DNA of 64,000 bases from Sporosarcina sp. BI001-red (GTDB lineage: Bacteria; Bacillota; Bacilli; Bacillales_A; Planococcaceae): the NCBI RefSeq assembly GCF_003384035.1, contig NZ_QQAK01000017.1:1-64000 (forward strand), read 5' to 3'. Below, piece after piece: positions 51,515 to 60,816 of the stretch. Below the pieces are notes generated by a model. It saw nothing but the letters and a program-made list of their open reading frames with translations, made no database searches and was not told the origin of the DNA. Within the stretch, counting starts at the first letter, position 1; each line of letters opens with the position of its first letter. The position numbers and the translations under genes are program-made.

Positions 51515-53041
51515 TTGGATAAAAACGAGCAATACAAAAACAATAAGATTATTTCATTTGTCCCAGACGGTGATTTTTATTATGAACGAGCGCTTGCAGA
51601 AATTAAGAAAGAACAATTTCCGGAAGCTCTGAAGTATTTGAAACGAGCGGTGGAACTTAATCCTAAAGACCACCAGATCGTCATGCAATATGGAATTATG
51701 GTAATGGAAGAAGGGCGTTTTGAAGAAGCGCTGGATCTACTTATTCAAGCGTACGAATTGGAACCGACAGATGGCGATGTGATCTTCTACCTTGCAGAAA
51801 TTCATGCACATCTAGGATTATTACGTGAAGCAAAGTTATTTGCAGAAAAATATATGGATGTAGCACCTGAAGGGGAACTTTCTGAAGAGGCAAAAGAGAT
51901 TATTGAATTTGCAGAGCAAGAAGCAGCGTTTTTAGCAGACGACCAACCAGCGGACGAAGAACTTCACTTGTTACAAGAAAAGTCAAGACGTTTAATGGAA
52001 ACCGGAGAGTTTGACAAAGCGGTTTCCGTTCTTGAAGACATTGTGGTGGATTATCCGGAATCTTGGTCTTCTTTTAACAACCTGGCACTCGCTTATTTTT
52101 ATAGAGGCGAAACGTCTGATGCACGAGAACTATTGTATGATGTGCTTCGAAAAGACAAAGGGAATGTCCATGCCTTATGTAATCTTGCGGTTTTCTACTA
52201 TTATGAAGGCGATCAGGAGAAACTACTGCCCCTCGTTGACTTGCTCGTAAAAATACGACCGTATCAGTTTGAAAATCGCTACAAATTAGGAGCTACATTT
52301 GCTCTTATTGGAAATCATAAAGAAGCCTACTACTGGTTACGAAGCATACAAAAGAAAGGTTTTGAAGGGGATTCTGGATTCTTCTTTTGGCTAGCCCATG
52401 CTGCGTTCTTTTCAGGACATCGCCAGCAGGCTGAAACGGCATTTAGCCGACTGATAGAAATCGACCCTTCGAAGGCTGGGCTGGAACCGTGGGCTGACGA
52501 GAATGCGGATAAGCAAATCGATACTTCTATTTTTACGCAGGACAAGCAATTTTTGCTCGACAAAATAGGCAATGAGTATGTTAGTGAGAAGATGTTCGGC
52601 TTTTTCCTATTAGGAAAGTCCATTCATAAACAAGAAATCGTAGCACACCCTGCTTATATCGATGTTGAAAAGTTGGAGGATCTTGAGAAACTAGTTCTCG
52701 CTTCAAGTTTGGATTATCAGCTTGTTGAAAAGTCAGTAGCAGATCAAGCGTTCAATCGCGCTATGCAAGCGAGTGAGCTGTTATATGCCAAGCACAAACC
52801 GCTTGATGAGGAAGGGACTCATCTATTTCAAATGTGGTTTACGTTATTTGAAATCGGCATTACGAAAAACTACCCCTTTAAAAACCCAAAAGCGATTGCT
52901 GCAGCCGCAGACTATATGTTCCACTCTTCCCGTAGTAAAGGGGTCACCAAAACAAAACTTGCCGCATTGTATGAAATAAGCACACCCACTCTTACTAAAT
53001 ATGTGGGTGAGTTGTTCGAATTCCTTCCCAATTTCTCGTGA
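51515..53041 (+). CDS. yvcD: Tetratricopeptide-repeat protein YvcD
   Basis: A 508-aa cytoplasmic protein built of TPR-like helical pairs through its first 330 residues (ALKYLKRAVELNPKDHQIVMQYGIM, then FEEALDLLIQAYELEPTDGDV). The C-terminal end contains a helix-turn-helix-like segment (SKGVTKTKLAALYEISTPTLTKYVGEL). Position before trxB matches B. subtilis yvcD. Function unknown. TTG start with CGGAGG 8 bp upstream; the longer frame runs into the terminator hairpin and is rejected. Confidence 0.85.
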   Translation: MDKNEQYKNNKIISFVPDGDFYYERALAEIKKEQFPEALKYLKRAVELNPKDHQIVMQYGIMVMEEGRFEEALDLLIQAYELEPTDGDVIFYLAEIHAHLGLLREAKLFAEKYMDVAPEGELSEEAKEIIEFAEQEAAFLADDQPADEELHLLQEKSRRLMETGEFDKAVSVLEDIVVDYPESWSSFNNLALAYFYRGETSDARELLYDVLRKDKGNVHALCNLAVFYYYEGDQEKLLPLVDLLVKIRPYQFENRYKLGATFALIGNHKEAYYWLRSIQKKGFEGDSGFFFWLAHAAFFSGHRQQAETAFSRLIEIDPSKAGLEPWADENADKQIDTSIFTQDKQFLLDKIGNEYVSEKMFGFFLLGKSIHKQEIVAHPAYIDVEKLEDLEKLVLASSLDYQLVEKSVADQAFNRAMQASELLYAKHKPLDEEGTHLFQMWFTLFEIGITKNYPFKNPKAIAAAADYMFHSSRSKGVTKTKLAALYEISTPTLTKYVGELFEFLPNFS

Positions 53042-53080
53042 AAAGTGGTTAATTCCCTTCGTGAATAGTAGGCAGAAAAG

Positions 53081-53109
53081 TTGAAGAAAAGTCAGAAACC
53101 TTATACGAT
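53081..53109 (+). promoter_or_regulatory. Promoter of trxB
   Basis: TTGAAG, 17 bp, TACGAT; 36 bp before the ATG. Confidence 0.55.
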
Positions 53110-53123
53110 TTGAACGGAAGTAG

Positions 53124-54095
<972 letters not shown>

Positions 54096-54109
54096 GTATC
54101 TAATCTTTT

Positions 54110-54164
54110 CTTAACGAACCTTTAACAATTCTGTAACGCTACTGAAATAGTGTTCGGTTATACT
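54110..54164 (+). promoter_or_regulatory. PhoP-like direct repeats with a -10 element
   Basis: Hexamers CTTAAC, TTTAAC, TGTAAC and a degenerate TGAAAT start at 54110, 54121, 54132 and 54143: a strict 11-bp period, as in PhoP boxes (TTHAYA, N5). A TATACT -10 follows at 54159. Activation of a short transcript across 54171-54239 is possible. Confidence 0.45.
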
Positions 54165-54202
54165 AAGAGTGTTGAACGACCCCCTATTTTTAATAAACTT
54201 TT

Positions 54203-54239
54203 AGGCTGCCGGAGTGTACCATGCTGGCAGCTTCTTTTT
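54203..54239 (+). terminator. Terminator between trxB and yvcI
   Basis: GCTGCC/GGCAGC stem extended by AG/TT, with a 15-nt loop and a T-rich tail. Confidence 0.65.
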
Positions 54240-54306
54240 GTGTCGCTTTTCAAGGAAATCGATTATACTTATTACTATGTGAACAAAAGAGAAGTGAGGA
54301 ACGCTT

Positions 54307-54777
54307 ATGCAAAGAATTGTAAACCTGCTCGTCGTAAAAGATGGCAAAACCTTATTATTGAAAAAGCCACGTAGAGGATGGTATGTGGCTCCTGGTGGAA
54401 AGATGGATGCGGGTGAATCGATCATGGAAACCGCAGTTCGTGAATTTACAGAAGAAACCGGGGCAAAACCTATAGATCCTTATCTTAAAGGTGTGTTCAC
54501 CATGGTCATACGTAATGGTGAAGAAGTCGTGGATGAATGGATGTTGTATACGTTTGTCGCTCAAGACTTAACAGGAACTCCTCTAACACAAACGATTGAA
54601 GGAGAACTTGAATGGCATCCGACAGAAGCACTGAATACTCTTCCTATGGCAGAAGGCGATCGGACAAACTTGCTATTTGCAAGTTCAAGCCCAGGTATTC
54701 AATATGGAACTTTCACGTATACAGAGGAATTTGAGCTACTTGACGAAAAAATTCAAAAGTCTATGGAAGGTGATTGA
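54307..54777 (+). CDS. yvcI: Nudix hydrolase YvcI
   Basis: A 156-aa hydrolase with the Nudix box [23 protein letters not shown] near residues 31-53; the catalytic REFTEETG is intact. It resembles 8-oxo-dGTP-type and nucleoside diphosphate-X phosphatases; the true substrate is unknown. ATG follows AGTGAGGA. First gene of yvcI-rapZ-yvcK-whiA-crh, the same order as in B. subtilis. Confidence 0.92.
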   Translation: MQRIVNLLVVKDGKTLLLKKPRRGWYVAPGGKMDAGESIMETAVREFTEETGAKPIDPYLKGVFTMVIRNGEEVVDEWMLYTFVAQDLTGTPLTQTIEGELEWHPTEALNTLPMAEGDRTNLLFASSSPGIQYGTFTYTEEFELLDEKIQKSMEGD

Positions 54778-54781
54778 ACCG

Positions 54782-55669
54782 ATGGAGATTGACGCACATT
54801 TTGAAGAACTCGAACTTGTCATTATTACAGGTATGTCGGGTGCGGGTAAGTCCGTAGCGATGCAAAGTTTTGAGGATATGGGCTACTATTGCATTGATAA
54901 TTTACCACCGGAATTACTTGTTACATTTCTCGACTTGATGATGAAATCTGCGGATAAAAAATCGAGAATAGCTGCTGTCATCGATACTCGTGGTGGCGGA
55001 CTATTTGATGCTCTACTTGACGCGATAGATAACTTGACTCGAATGGAAAATGTATCGACACGAATTCTATTTCTTGAAGCGGATGATGAAACACTAGTAA
55101 GCCGCTATAAAGAAACGCGTAGATCTCACCCACTTGCAAATGGGCGACAGCCGTTAACGGGAATTCAAAAAGAACGAGGCCTTCTAAGTGATGTGAAGGG
55201 TCGTGCACGTTCAATCTTTAATACATCAAGCATGAAACCGAAACAACTTAGAGATAAAATTATTGCTGAGTTCTCAGTAGGTGAAGGTGAGAACTTCACT
55301 TTGAATTTTATATCGTTCGGATTCAAACATGGAATGCCGATTGATGCAGATGTCGTTTTTGACGTTCGTTTTTTACCGAATCCTTATTATATAGAATCGA
55401 TGCGTCCTCAGACTGGCCTCGACAAGGATGTCTACGAGTACGTTCTGAAGTGGGACGATACACAAACCTTGATAACGAAACTGTCCGATCTTTTTCAGTT
55501 TTTAATCCCGCAATATAAGAACGAAGGTAAATCGCAAGTTGTAATTGCATTTGGTTGTACAGGTGGACAACACCGTTCAGTCACCCTAGCCGAATACTTT
55601 GGGAATCTTTTTAAAGATGACTATACAACGTATGTAACACACCAGCATATCGAAAAGAGAAAGGGCTGA
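54782..55669 (+). CDS. rapZ: RNase adapter / nucleotide-binding protein RapZ (YvcJ)
   Basis: A 295-aa P-loop protein that binds and hydrolyses nucleotides. Walker A is GMSGAGKS near residue 16; the C-terminal domain has [11 protein letters not shown] near 257. In E. coli RapZ controls GlmS through small RNA; in B. subtilis YvcJ affects competence. ATG at 54782 is preferred, 4 bp after the yvcI stop; the longer frame overlaps yvcI. Confidence 0.94.
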   Translation: MEIDAHFEELELVIITGMSGAGKSVAMQSFEDMGYYCIDNLPPELLVTFLDLMMKSADKKSRIAAVIDTRGGGLFDALLDAIDNLTRMENVSTRILFLEADDETLVSRYKETRRSHPLANGRQPLTGIQKERGLLSDVKGRARSIFNTSSMKPKQLRDKIIAEFSVGEGENFTLNFISFGFKHGMPIDADVVFDVRFLPNPYYIESMRPQTGLDKDVYEYVLKWDDTQTLITKLSDLFQFLIPQYKNEGKSQVVIAFGCTGGQHRSVTLAEYFGNLFKDDYTTYVTHQHIEKRKG

Positions 55670-55673
55670 CGCT

Positions 55674-56657
55674 ATGACAACATCCAAAAACCGCAAAAAG
55701 ATTGTGGTGTTTGGAGGCGGTACCGGTTTGTCGACATTACTCCGAGGGTTGAAGAAGTACCCAGTCGATTTAACCGCAGTCGTAACAGTTGCAGATGATG
55801 GTGGAAGTTCAGGGAGGTTGTTGGATCAGTATGATATCCCGCCTCCCGGTGATGTCCGAAAGGTGATGGCAGCGCTTTCAGATGTTGAACCTCTCATCGA
55901 GCAGCTTTTCCAGTACCGTTTTACAACAAAAGACGATCTTCACGGACATTCACTAGGTAACTTAATGCTTGCAGCCATGACAGATATTACAGGTGATTTT
56001 GCCAGTGCTGTTAAGAAAACAGGACAAGTCCTGAATATTAAGGGCAAAGTACTTCCAGCTGCAAATCAACGAATTAAGTTGCATGCAGAGCTAGATGATG
56101 GAACAATCGTAACAGGAGAGTCTAAAATTCCGATGTATGCGCGTAAAATACGTCAAGTCTATTTATCCCCACAAGATGCTAAGCCTTTACCAGAGACATT
56201 GGTTGCGATCCAGCAGGCAGATTTAATCATCATTGGACCGGGAAGTTTGTATACGAGTATTTTACCTTCCTTGCTTGTACAAGATATTCGGGATGCCGTT
56301 CTTAAAAGTGAAGCGAGTAAAGTGTACGTAGGAAATTTAACAACGCAAAAAGGTGAAACGTATCGGTATACGGCTTCTGAGCATGTTGCTGCGCTATATG
56401 ATCATGTCGGAAAACCGTTTTTAGATGCCGTATTGCTGAATAAGACAGACATCATGCCACTTCTAACTGAAGCAGGGCAGACCGTCACCTCATGGCCCGT
56501 TGAACGGGATCTTGAAGAATTGCAAAAGTTAGTGCCTCAAATTTGGCAAGAAGACATTGCACTCGCAGAAAATGAGCGGGTGTTGCATGATGCAGAAAAA
56601 GTAGCACAATGGTTCGTAACTTACATAACAGACGAATCTAAAACAAAACAGACGTGA
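55674..56657 (+). CDS. yvcK: Gluconeogenesis factor YvcK (MgfK)
   Basis: A 327-aa CofD-related, UDP-sugar-binding protein required for growth on gluconeogenic carbon sources and for correct placement of cell-wall enzymes. Typical motifs: [17 protein letters not shown] at the start, [11 protein letters not shown] near 42, and [15 protein letters not shown] near 185. It follows rapZ after 4 bp. Confidence 0.94.
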   Translation: MTTSKNRKKIVVFGGGTGLSTLLRGLKKYPVDLTAVVTVADDGGSSGRLLDQYDIPPPGDVRKVMAALSDVEPLIEQLFQYRFTTKDDLHGHSLGNLMLAAMTDITGDFASAVKKTGQVLNIKGKVLPAANQRIKLHAELDDGTIVTGESKIPMYARKIRQVYLSPQDAKPLPETLVAIQQADLIIIGPGSLYTSILPSLLVQDIRDAVLKSEASKVYVGNLTTQKGETYRYTASEHVAALYDHVGKPFLDAVLLNKTDIMPLLTEAGQTVTSWPVERDLEELQKLVPQIWQEDIALAENERVLHDAEKVAQWFVTYITDESKTKQT

Positions 56658-56682
56658 TCGTCACCGGGAAAGGGGAGAGTTC

Positions 56683-57627
56683 ATGTCTTTCGCATCAGAA
56701 ACAAAAAAGGAATTGACACAAATCGAAGCGGAGGATTGCTGTACAAAAGCAGAAGTTGCAGCGTTCATCCGCATGAATGGTGTCCTCTCATTTTCCAATA
56801 AGACCATTAGCTTGGACGTTCAAACAGAAAATGCAGCTATAGCAAGAAGACTCTATTCAAACTTGAAAAAGCTTTACAACTATAAAGTTGAATTGCTCGT
56901 ACGCCGTAAAATGCGTCTCAAGAAAAACAATGTCTATATATGTAGAATCCGGGAAGGGGCTCGTCAGCTATTAGATGATTTGGACATATTAACGAATACA
57001 TTTCAGTCCAATCAGACGATCTCAGAGACAATTATTCCGAATGATTGTTGCAAGCGGGCTTATCTACGTGGGGCATTCCTTGCAGGAGGATCGGTGAATA
57101 ACCCGGAGACCTCTTCGTATCACCTGGAAGTCTTCTCGATGTACGCAGAACACTCCGATGCGTTAGTGGAAATCATGAACGATTATCAGCTTAATGCGAA
57201 ATCGATTGAACGTAAAAAGGGATTCGTTGCTTATTTGAAAGAAGCGGAAAAAATTGCGGACTTCTTGAGTATCATTGGTGCACATGTGGCGCTCATGCGT
57301 TTTGAAGACATCCGGATTGTCCGTGATATGCGCAATAGCGTAAATCGGTTGGTGAACTGTGAAACTGCGAATCTGAACAAGACCATCACTGCAGCTCAAC
57401 GCCAAGTCGAAAATATTAAACTGATCAAATCGACCATTGGTTTGGAACAGTTACCTGACAGGTTGCAAGAAATTGCACATTTACGAGTGGAGTATCAGGA
57501 TATCACATTGAAAGAATTAGGTGAGATGGTATCAGGGGGAACTGTAAGTAAATCAGGTGTCAATCACCGTTTACGCAAAATCGATGAGATTGCCGAAAAA
57601 GTTCGAGTCGGCGGAATTAAAAAATAG
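56683..57627 (+). CDS. whiA: DNA-binding protein WhiA
   Basis: A 314-aa regulator with a degenerate LAGLIDADG domain ([16 protein letters not shown] near 126) and a C-terminal helix-turn-helix ([25 protein letters not shown] near 273-297). It influences cell division and chromosome segregation in B. subtilis and sporulation in Streptomyces. RBS AAAGGGGAG. It lies 16 bp before crh. Confidence 0.95.
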   Translation: MSFASETKKELTQIEAEDCCTKAEVAAFIRMNGVLSFSNKTISLDVQTENAAIARRLYSNLKKLYNYKVELLVRRKMRLKKNNVYICRIREGARQLLDDLDILTNTFQSNQTISETIIPNDCCKRAYLRGAFLAGGSVNNPETSSYHLEVFSMYAEHSDALVEIMNDYQLNAKSIERKKGFVAYLKEAEKIADFLSIIGAHVALMRFEDIRIVRDMRNSVNRLVNCETANLNKTITAAQRQVENIKLIKSTIGLEQLPDRLQEIAHLRVEYQDITLKELGEMVSGGTVSKSGVNHRLRKIDEIAEKVRVGGIKK

Positions 57628-57643
57628 GAAGGGGCTAAAAGAA

Positions 57644-57901
57644 ATGATAGAGAAAACCGCTGAAGTGAAAATTAAGCCAGGTTTGCAAGCAAGGCAGGCA
57701 GCGTTATTTGTGCAAGAAGCGAATCGTTACACTTCCGATGTATATGTCAAACGAGATGAGCGCCAAGTAAATGCGAAGAGTATTATGGGCGTTATGAGTT
57801 TAGCGATAGCACAAGGAAGTACAGTTACATTGATTGCTTCTGGGGGCGATGAAGAACAAGCTGCAGAAGCGTTGAGTGCATTTGTACAAGGGCTAAGTTA
57901 A
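57644..57901 (+). CDS. crh: Catabolite repression HPr-like protein Crh
   Basis: An 85-aa HPr paralogue. Position 15, the catalytic His of HPr, is Gln (KPGLQAR), so it cannot act in sugar phosphotransfer. Ser46 (NAKSIMG) is kept and is the site phosphorylated by HprK. P-Ser-Crh is a corepressor of CcpA, and Crh binds MgsA in B. subtilis. ATG at 57644 follows GGAAGGGG; the longer frame lies inside whiA. End of its operon. Confidence 0.95.
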   Translation: MIEKTAEVKIKPGLQARQAALFVQEANRYTSDVYVKRDERQVNAKSIMGVMSLAIAQGSTVTLIASGGDEEQAAEALSAFVQGLS

Positions 57902-57902
57902 C

Positions 57903-57937
57903 AAAAAAGACGCCCCGTTAGTAACGGGACGCCTTAG
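57903..57937. terminator. Terminator between crh and clpP
   Basis: Long stem around CCCGTTA/TAACGGG. All 14 pairs form on the minus strand when G-U pairs are allowed, followed by T6 for clpP. On the plus strand it has two mismatches. Confidence 0.8.
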
Positions 57938-57949
57938 TGGAACTTGCTA

Positions 57950-58555
57950 TTATTTACCTTCAGAATCTTTCATATCGCTACGTGTAATGATGTGGTCGAT
58001 TAATCCATATTCTTTTGCGCGTTCTGCGGTCATGAAGTTATCGCGGTCTGTATCTTTCTCAATCACTTCGATCGGTTGACCTGTACGCTCAGAAAGAATC
58101 TGGTTAAGTTTCCCACGGATGAAGAGAATGTGTTTCGCAGCAATTTCAATTTCAGTTGCCTGACCTTGAGCACCGCCAAGTGGTTGGTGAATCATGACTT
58201 CAGCGTTAGGAAGCGCATAGCGTTTTCCTTTTGTACCAGCTGAAAGTAAGAATGATCCCATTGAAGCGGCCATACCGATACAAATTGTTTGGATGTTCGG
58301 CTTAATATATTGCATCGTATCATAGATTGCCATACCAGCTGTGATACTGCCCCCTGGGCTGTTAATATAAATCGAGATGTCTTTGTCTGGATCTTCTGAT
58401 TCAAGGAATAGTAATTGAGCAACGATCGAGTTTGCTACGTTGTCGTCAATTGCGCTTCCAAGCATGATGATGCGGTCTTTTAGCAAGCGGGAGTATATGT
58501 CATACGCTCGCTCTCCGCGATTCGTTGTTTCAATAACTGTAGGAATTAAGTTCAT
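57950..58555 (-). CDS. clpP: ATP-dependent Clp protease proteolytic subunit ClpP
   Basis: A 201-aa serine protease forming the tetradecameric chamber served by ClpC, ClpX and ClpE. The catalytic triad is Ser98 (GMAASMGS), His123 (VMIHQPLG) and Asp172 (DTDRDNF). RBS AGGGAGGAA. A CtsR operator overlaps its promoter, so it is induced by heat and protein stress. Confidence 0.97.
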   Translation of the reverse strand: MNLIPTVIETTNRGERAYDIYSRLLKDRIIMLGSAIDDNVANSIVAQLLFLESEDPDKDISIYINSPGGSITAGMAIYDTMQYIKPNIQTICIGMAASMGSFLLSAGTKGKRYALPNAEVMIHQPLGGAQGQATEIEIAAKHILFIRGKLNQILSERTGQPIEVIEKDTDRDNFMTAERAKEYGLIDHIITRSDMKDSEGK

Positions 58556-58625
58556 TTTTAGTTCCTCCCTTTTAATAGTTGAATCTGTCGTATGTTAATG
58601 CGGTTTCCCGCCTAACCATGACTTT

Positions 58626-58656
58626 ATCATACATAGTATGGTCAACTAAGGTCAAA
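58626..58656 (-). promoter_or_regulatory. CtsR operator and promoter of clpP
   Basis: Direct heptad repeat TGGTCAA-CTA-AGGTCAAA at 58639-58656 is the CtsR recognition pattern. On the minus strand a -35 TTGACC (58650-58655) and -10 TATGAT (58626-58631) are 18 bp apart, so CtsR would cover the -35 and spacer. Confidence 0.82.
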
Positions 58657-58678
58657 TATAACGCTTTACAAGTATTTG

Positions 58679-58707
58679 TTGCTTTTGAATCCACCAACAA
58701 GTATACT
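58679..58707 (+). promoter_or_regulatory. Promoter of tRNA-Arg
   Basis: TTGCTT, 17 bp, TATACT; 34 bp before the tRNA. An ACAAGT/ACTTGT dyad (near 58697-58715) brackets the -10. Confidence 0.6.
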
Positions 58708-58741
58708 ATAACTTGTCCGCTGCAAACTTAGTTACTGTCTA

Positions 58742-58813
58742 GCCCTCGTGGTGCAATGGATAGCACGCAAGCCTCCGAAGCTTGAAATGTGGGTTCGACT
58801 CCCGCCGAGGGCA
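58742..58813 (+). tRNA. tRNA-Arg (CCG)
   Basis: Single tRNA with anticodon CCG in loop CTCCGAA; acceptor GCCCTCG with CGAGGGC. CCA is not encoded (TAT follows discriminator A). It has its own promoter and terminator. Confidence 0.94.
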
Positions 58814-58828
58814 TATAGGTGCTTTAAG

Positions 58829-58875
58829 ATACTCACCCGTTTGTATGGAAATCATACAATCGGGTGAGTATTTTT
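58829..58875 (+). terminator. Terminator of tRNA-Arg
   Basis: Perfect 11-bp stem ATACTCACCCG/CGGGTGAGTAT topped by a 7-bp stem TTGTATG/CATACAA, then T5. Confidence 0.92.
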
Positions 58876-58883
58876 GTTTAGAA

Positions 58884-58924
58884 AGAAACTTTTTCTAGCG
58901 TAGTTCGTATATAGAGTTACGAAC
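58884..58924 (+). promoter_or_regulatory. ECF-type promoter and dyad before lemA
   Basis: AGAAAC (58884-58889), exactly 16 bp, CGTATA (58906-58911): one mismatch to the SigW consensus. A dyad GTTCGTA/TACGAAC (58903-58909 with 58918-58924) overlaps the -10. Confidence 0.55.
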
Positions 58925-59002
58925 AAGTTTTGAGGATCTAGGTTTCAGGGTAAACTTCTGAAAGTGTAAAAATGAAGAGATTATTGAGGAGGCGGGGATT
59001 TT

Positions 59003-59578
59003 TTGAAGAAGTTATTGGGGCCCATAGGGGTCATAGTAGGGATAATTATAGTATTGGCGCTAATTTTAGTACCTAGCTACAACAAATTCGTTACATCAGA
59101 CGAGAACGTAGACCAAGCGTATTCTCAAATCGAAACGCAACTGCAAAGAAGAGTGGATCTTATTCCTAACTTGGTGCATACCGTAAAAGGGTTCGCAAAA
59201 CAGGAGAAAGATGTAATTGGTCAAGTAACAGAGGCTCGTTCGAAACTAGCTGGCGCAAATGGACCTCAGGAGCAAGCTGCGGCGGACACTGAGCTTTCAG
59301 GAGCGCTTAGTCGATTGTTGGTCGTTGTAGAGAATTATCCTGAACTGAAGAGTAATGAAAACTTTAAGCAACTTTCTGATGAGTTAGCAGGGACTGAGAA
59401 CCGACTTGCTGTAGCACGGAAAGATTACAATGACGAGGTCGCTTCGTATAACAAACAAGTGAAGCGTTTCCCGGGCAAACTCGTTGCGTCGGTTTTTGGA
59501 TTTGACGAAAAGGAATACTTCAAATCGGATGCCGGTGCTGAAAAAGCACCTGAAGTCGACTTTGGAGCAGATGAGTAA
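59003..59578 (+). CDS. LemA family protein
   Basis: A 191-aa protein with a short N-terminal membrane helix (GPIGVIVGIIIVLALILVPSYNKF) and an extracytoplasmic helical bundle. The family motif is VDQAYSQIETQLQRRVDLIPNLVHTVKGFAKQEKDV near 34-68. TTG start, preceded by GAGGAGGCGGG. The stop codon overlaps the start of the TPM-domain gene (TAATG), giving a coupled pair seen in many bacteria. Exact function unknown; often linked to membrane stress. Confidence 0.9.
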   Translation: MKKLLGPIGVIVGIIIVLALILVPSYNKFVTSDENVDQAYSQIETQLQRRVDLIPNLVHTVKGFAKQEKDVIGQVTEARSKLAGANGPQEQAAADTELSGALSRLLVVVENYPELKSNENFKQLSDELAGTENRLAVARKDYNDEVASYNKQVKRFPGKLVASVFGFDEKEYFKSDAGAEKAPEVDFGADE

Positions 59579-60390
59579 TGAAGAAGATAGCTGTTCGAGC
59601 AATTGCCCTGCTTGGCATGCTTCTAGTTATGTTATCGATTGTTCAACCTGTAGTTCACGCAAAAGTGGATATAGTGCAAGATGAATCAGGTATTTTGTCT
59701 GATAGTCAAATAAAGGAACTGATCGATTATGGAACACGGTTAGAACAAGCAACCGGTGCTCAATTTGCTGTGTTGATTGTACCGGATACGAATGGTGAGG
59801 ACTTCCAGGACTATGCGGTAGAGAAGTTTCGTGAGCTTAAGTTAGGCGATGCCAAAGAAGAAAACGGAGCTTTATTATTCGTCAAAACTGGTGGTCCAAA
59901 AGGCTCCCGCGACTTTCGTTTAATTGTTGGATATGGATTAGAAGGGGCTCTTCCTGACGGGAAAATTGGACGGATTACAGACCAAGTTTCTACACCTTAT
60001 TTAAAAGCAGAGCAACCAGACCTAGCCGTTATGGAAGCATACAAAGCTTTTTATAACGAAATTGCTAAAGAATATGACCTGGAAGGTTCAGAATTACCCG
60101 TTGCTACCTATGATGGGGGAAACTACGATGACGATGACGGTGGGTTCCCTATTGTCCCAATCATCGTAATCGGTTTTATCCTTATTCAGATTTTCTTTAA
60201 CTCTGGAAGAGGCGGAGGTTCTGGAGGTTCAGGAGGACCCGGCGGCCGACGTCGTGGTGGCGGCATGGTCTTCTTCCCTGGCTCATTCGGAGGTGGTTCT
60301 GGAGGTTCAGGTGGCGGAGGCGGTTTCGGAGGCTTTGGCGGCGGTGGTGGTGGTTCCACTGGTGGCGGAGGCGCAGGCCGAAGCTGGTAA
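59578..60390 (+). CDS. TPM-domain membrane protein (YgcG family)
   Basis: A 270-aa protein with a signal peptide (about 1-29, cleavage near VHAKVD), a TPM domain (about 30-175, VDIVQDESGILSDSQIKELIDYGTRLE), a Asp-rich loop, one membrane helix (FPIVPIIVIGFILIQIFF, about 192-209) and a glycine-rich tail (about 210-270, many GG and GGS repeats). Such tails are common in this family. Translationally coupled to lemA. Role unknown; photosystem-II repair homologues gave the domain its name. Confidence 0.9.
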   Translation: MKKIAVRAIALLGMLLVMLSIVQPVVHAKVDIVQDESGILSDSQIKELIDYGTRLEQATGAQFAVLIVPDTNGEDFQDYAVEKFRELKLGDAKEENGALLFVKTGGPKGSRDFRLIVGYGLEGALPDGKIGRITDQVSTPYLKAEQPDLAVMEAYKAFYNEIAKEYDLEGSELPVATYDGGNYDDDDGGFPIVPIIVIGFILIQIFFNSGRGGGSGGSGGPGGRRRGGGMVFFPGSFGGGSGGSGGGGGFGGFGGGGGGSTGGGGAGRSW

Positions 60391-60394
60391 TCCC

Positions 60395-60437
60395 AAAACG
60401 ATCTACACAACACTTCGTGTTGCGTAGATCGTTTTTT
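60395..60437 (+). terminator. Terminator after the TPM gene
   Basis: Stem AAAACGATCTAC/GTAGATCGTTTT with an inner CAACAC/GTGTTG helix and TTC loop. Confidence 0.92.
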
Positions 60438-60470
60438 CATTTTACACTGAAGTTATAGGGAGGGATTCTC

Positions 60471-60710
60471 ATGCATGTATTATTTTATACGAAACCAGGC
60501 TGTCCGTTGTGTGACGAAGCTGAACAGATGATGCAGCTCATCCAGGAAGACTATCCTTTAACGTGGACTGCTGTTAACATTGAAGAGGATGATGTGAAAC
60601 ATGAGCAATACGTGTTTATGATTCCTGTCGTGGAAAAAGATGATGAGGTTCTGTGTTCAGGTGTAATTAGTTATGTCGATCTTGCATTACTTTTTAAATC
60701 TGGAGTTTAA
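60471..60710 (+). CDS. Glutaredoxin-like protein
   Basis: A 79-aa thioredoxin-fold protein of the DUF836/glutaredoxin-like group. The redox motif CPLC is near residue 11 (YTKPGCPLCDEA), and the cis-Pro loop is FMIPVVEKDDEVL. Cytoplasmic, substrate unknown. RBS GGGAGGGAT. Lies just before the cggR promoter. Confidence 0.88.
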   Translation: MHVLFYTKPGCPLCDEAEQMMQLIQEDYPLTWTAVNIEEDDVKHEQYVFMIPVVEKDDEVLCSGVISYVDLALLFKSGV

Positions 60711-60712
60711 AT

Positions 60713-60741
60713 TTGAAATTATCGGGAATAGTATGTATAGT
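60713..60741 (+). promoter_or_regulatory. Promoter of cggR-gapA
   Basis: TTGAAA, 17 bp, TATAGT. It is followed by an AT-rich leader and the CggR operator. Confidence 0.7.
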
Positions 60742-60775
60742 TGCATTATAAGTTAATATATTTTTTTGATTTCTG

Positions 60776-60811
60776 TGGGACGTATTTTATCCAACGTGGT
60801 CAAAAGATGTC
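60776..60811 (+). promoter_or_regulatory. CggR operator
   Basis: TGGGAC-N6-TATC-N4-GTGGTC-N6-TGTC matches the B. subtilis operator CGGGAC-N6-TGTC-N4-CGGGAC-N6-TGTC in every spacing. It lies between promoter and gene. Confidence 0.82.
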
Positions 60812-60816
60812 CTAAG

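Noticed and set aside
60186..60440. Minus-strand proline-rich frame
   Set aside because: It is the complement of the glycine-rich tail of the TPM protein and of its terminator.
60766..60816. Upstream start codons of cggR (TTG 60766, GTG 60775, GTG 60796)
   Set aside because: They would place the CggR operator inside the coding sequence and add residues not seen in homologues.
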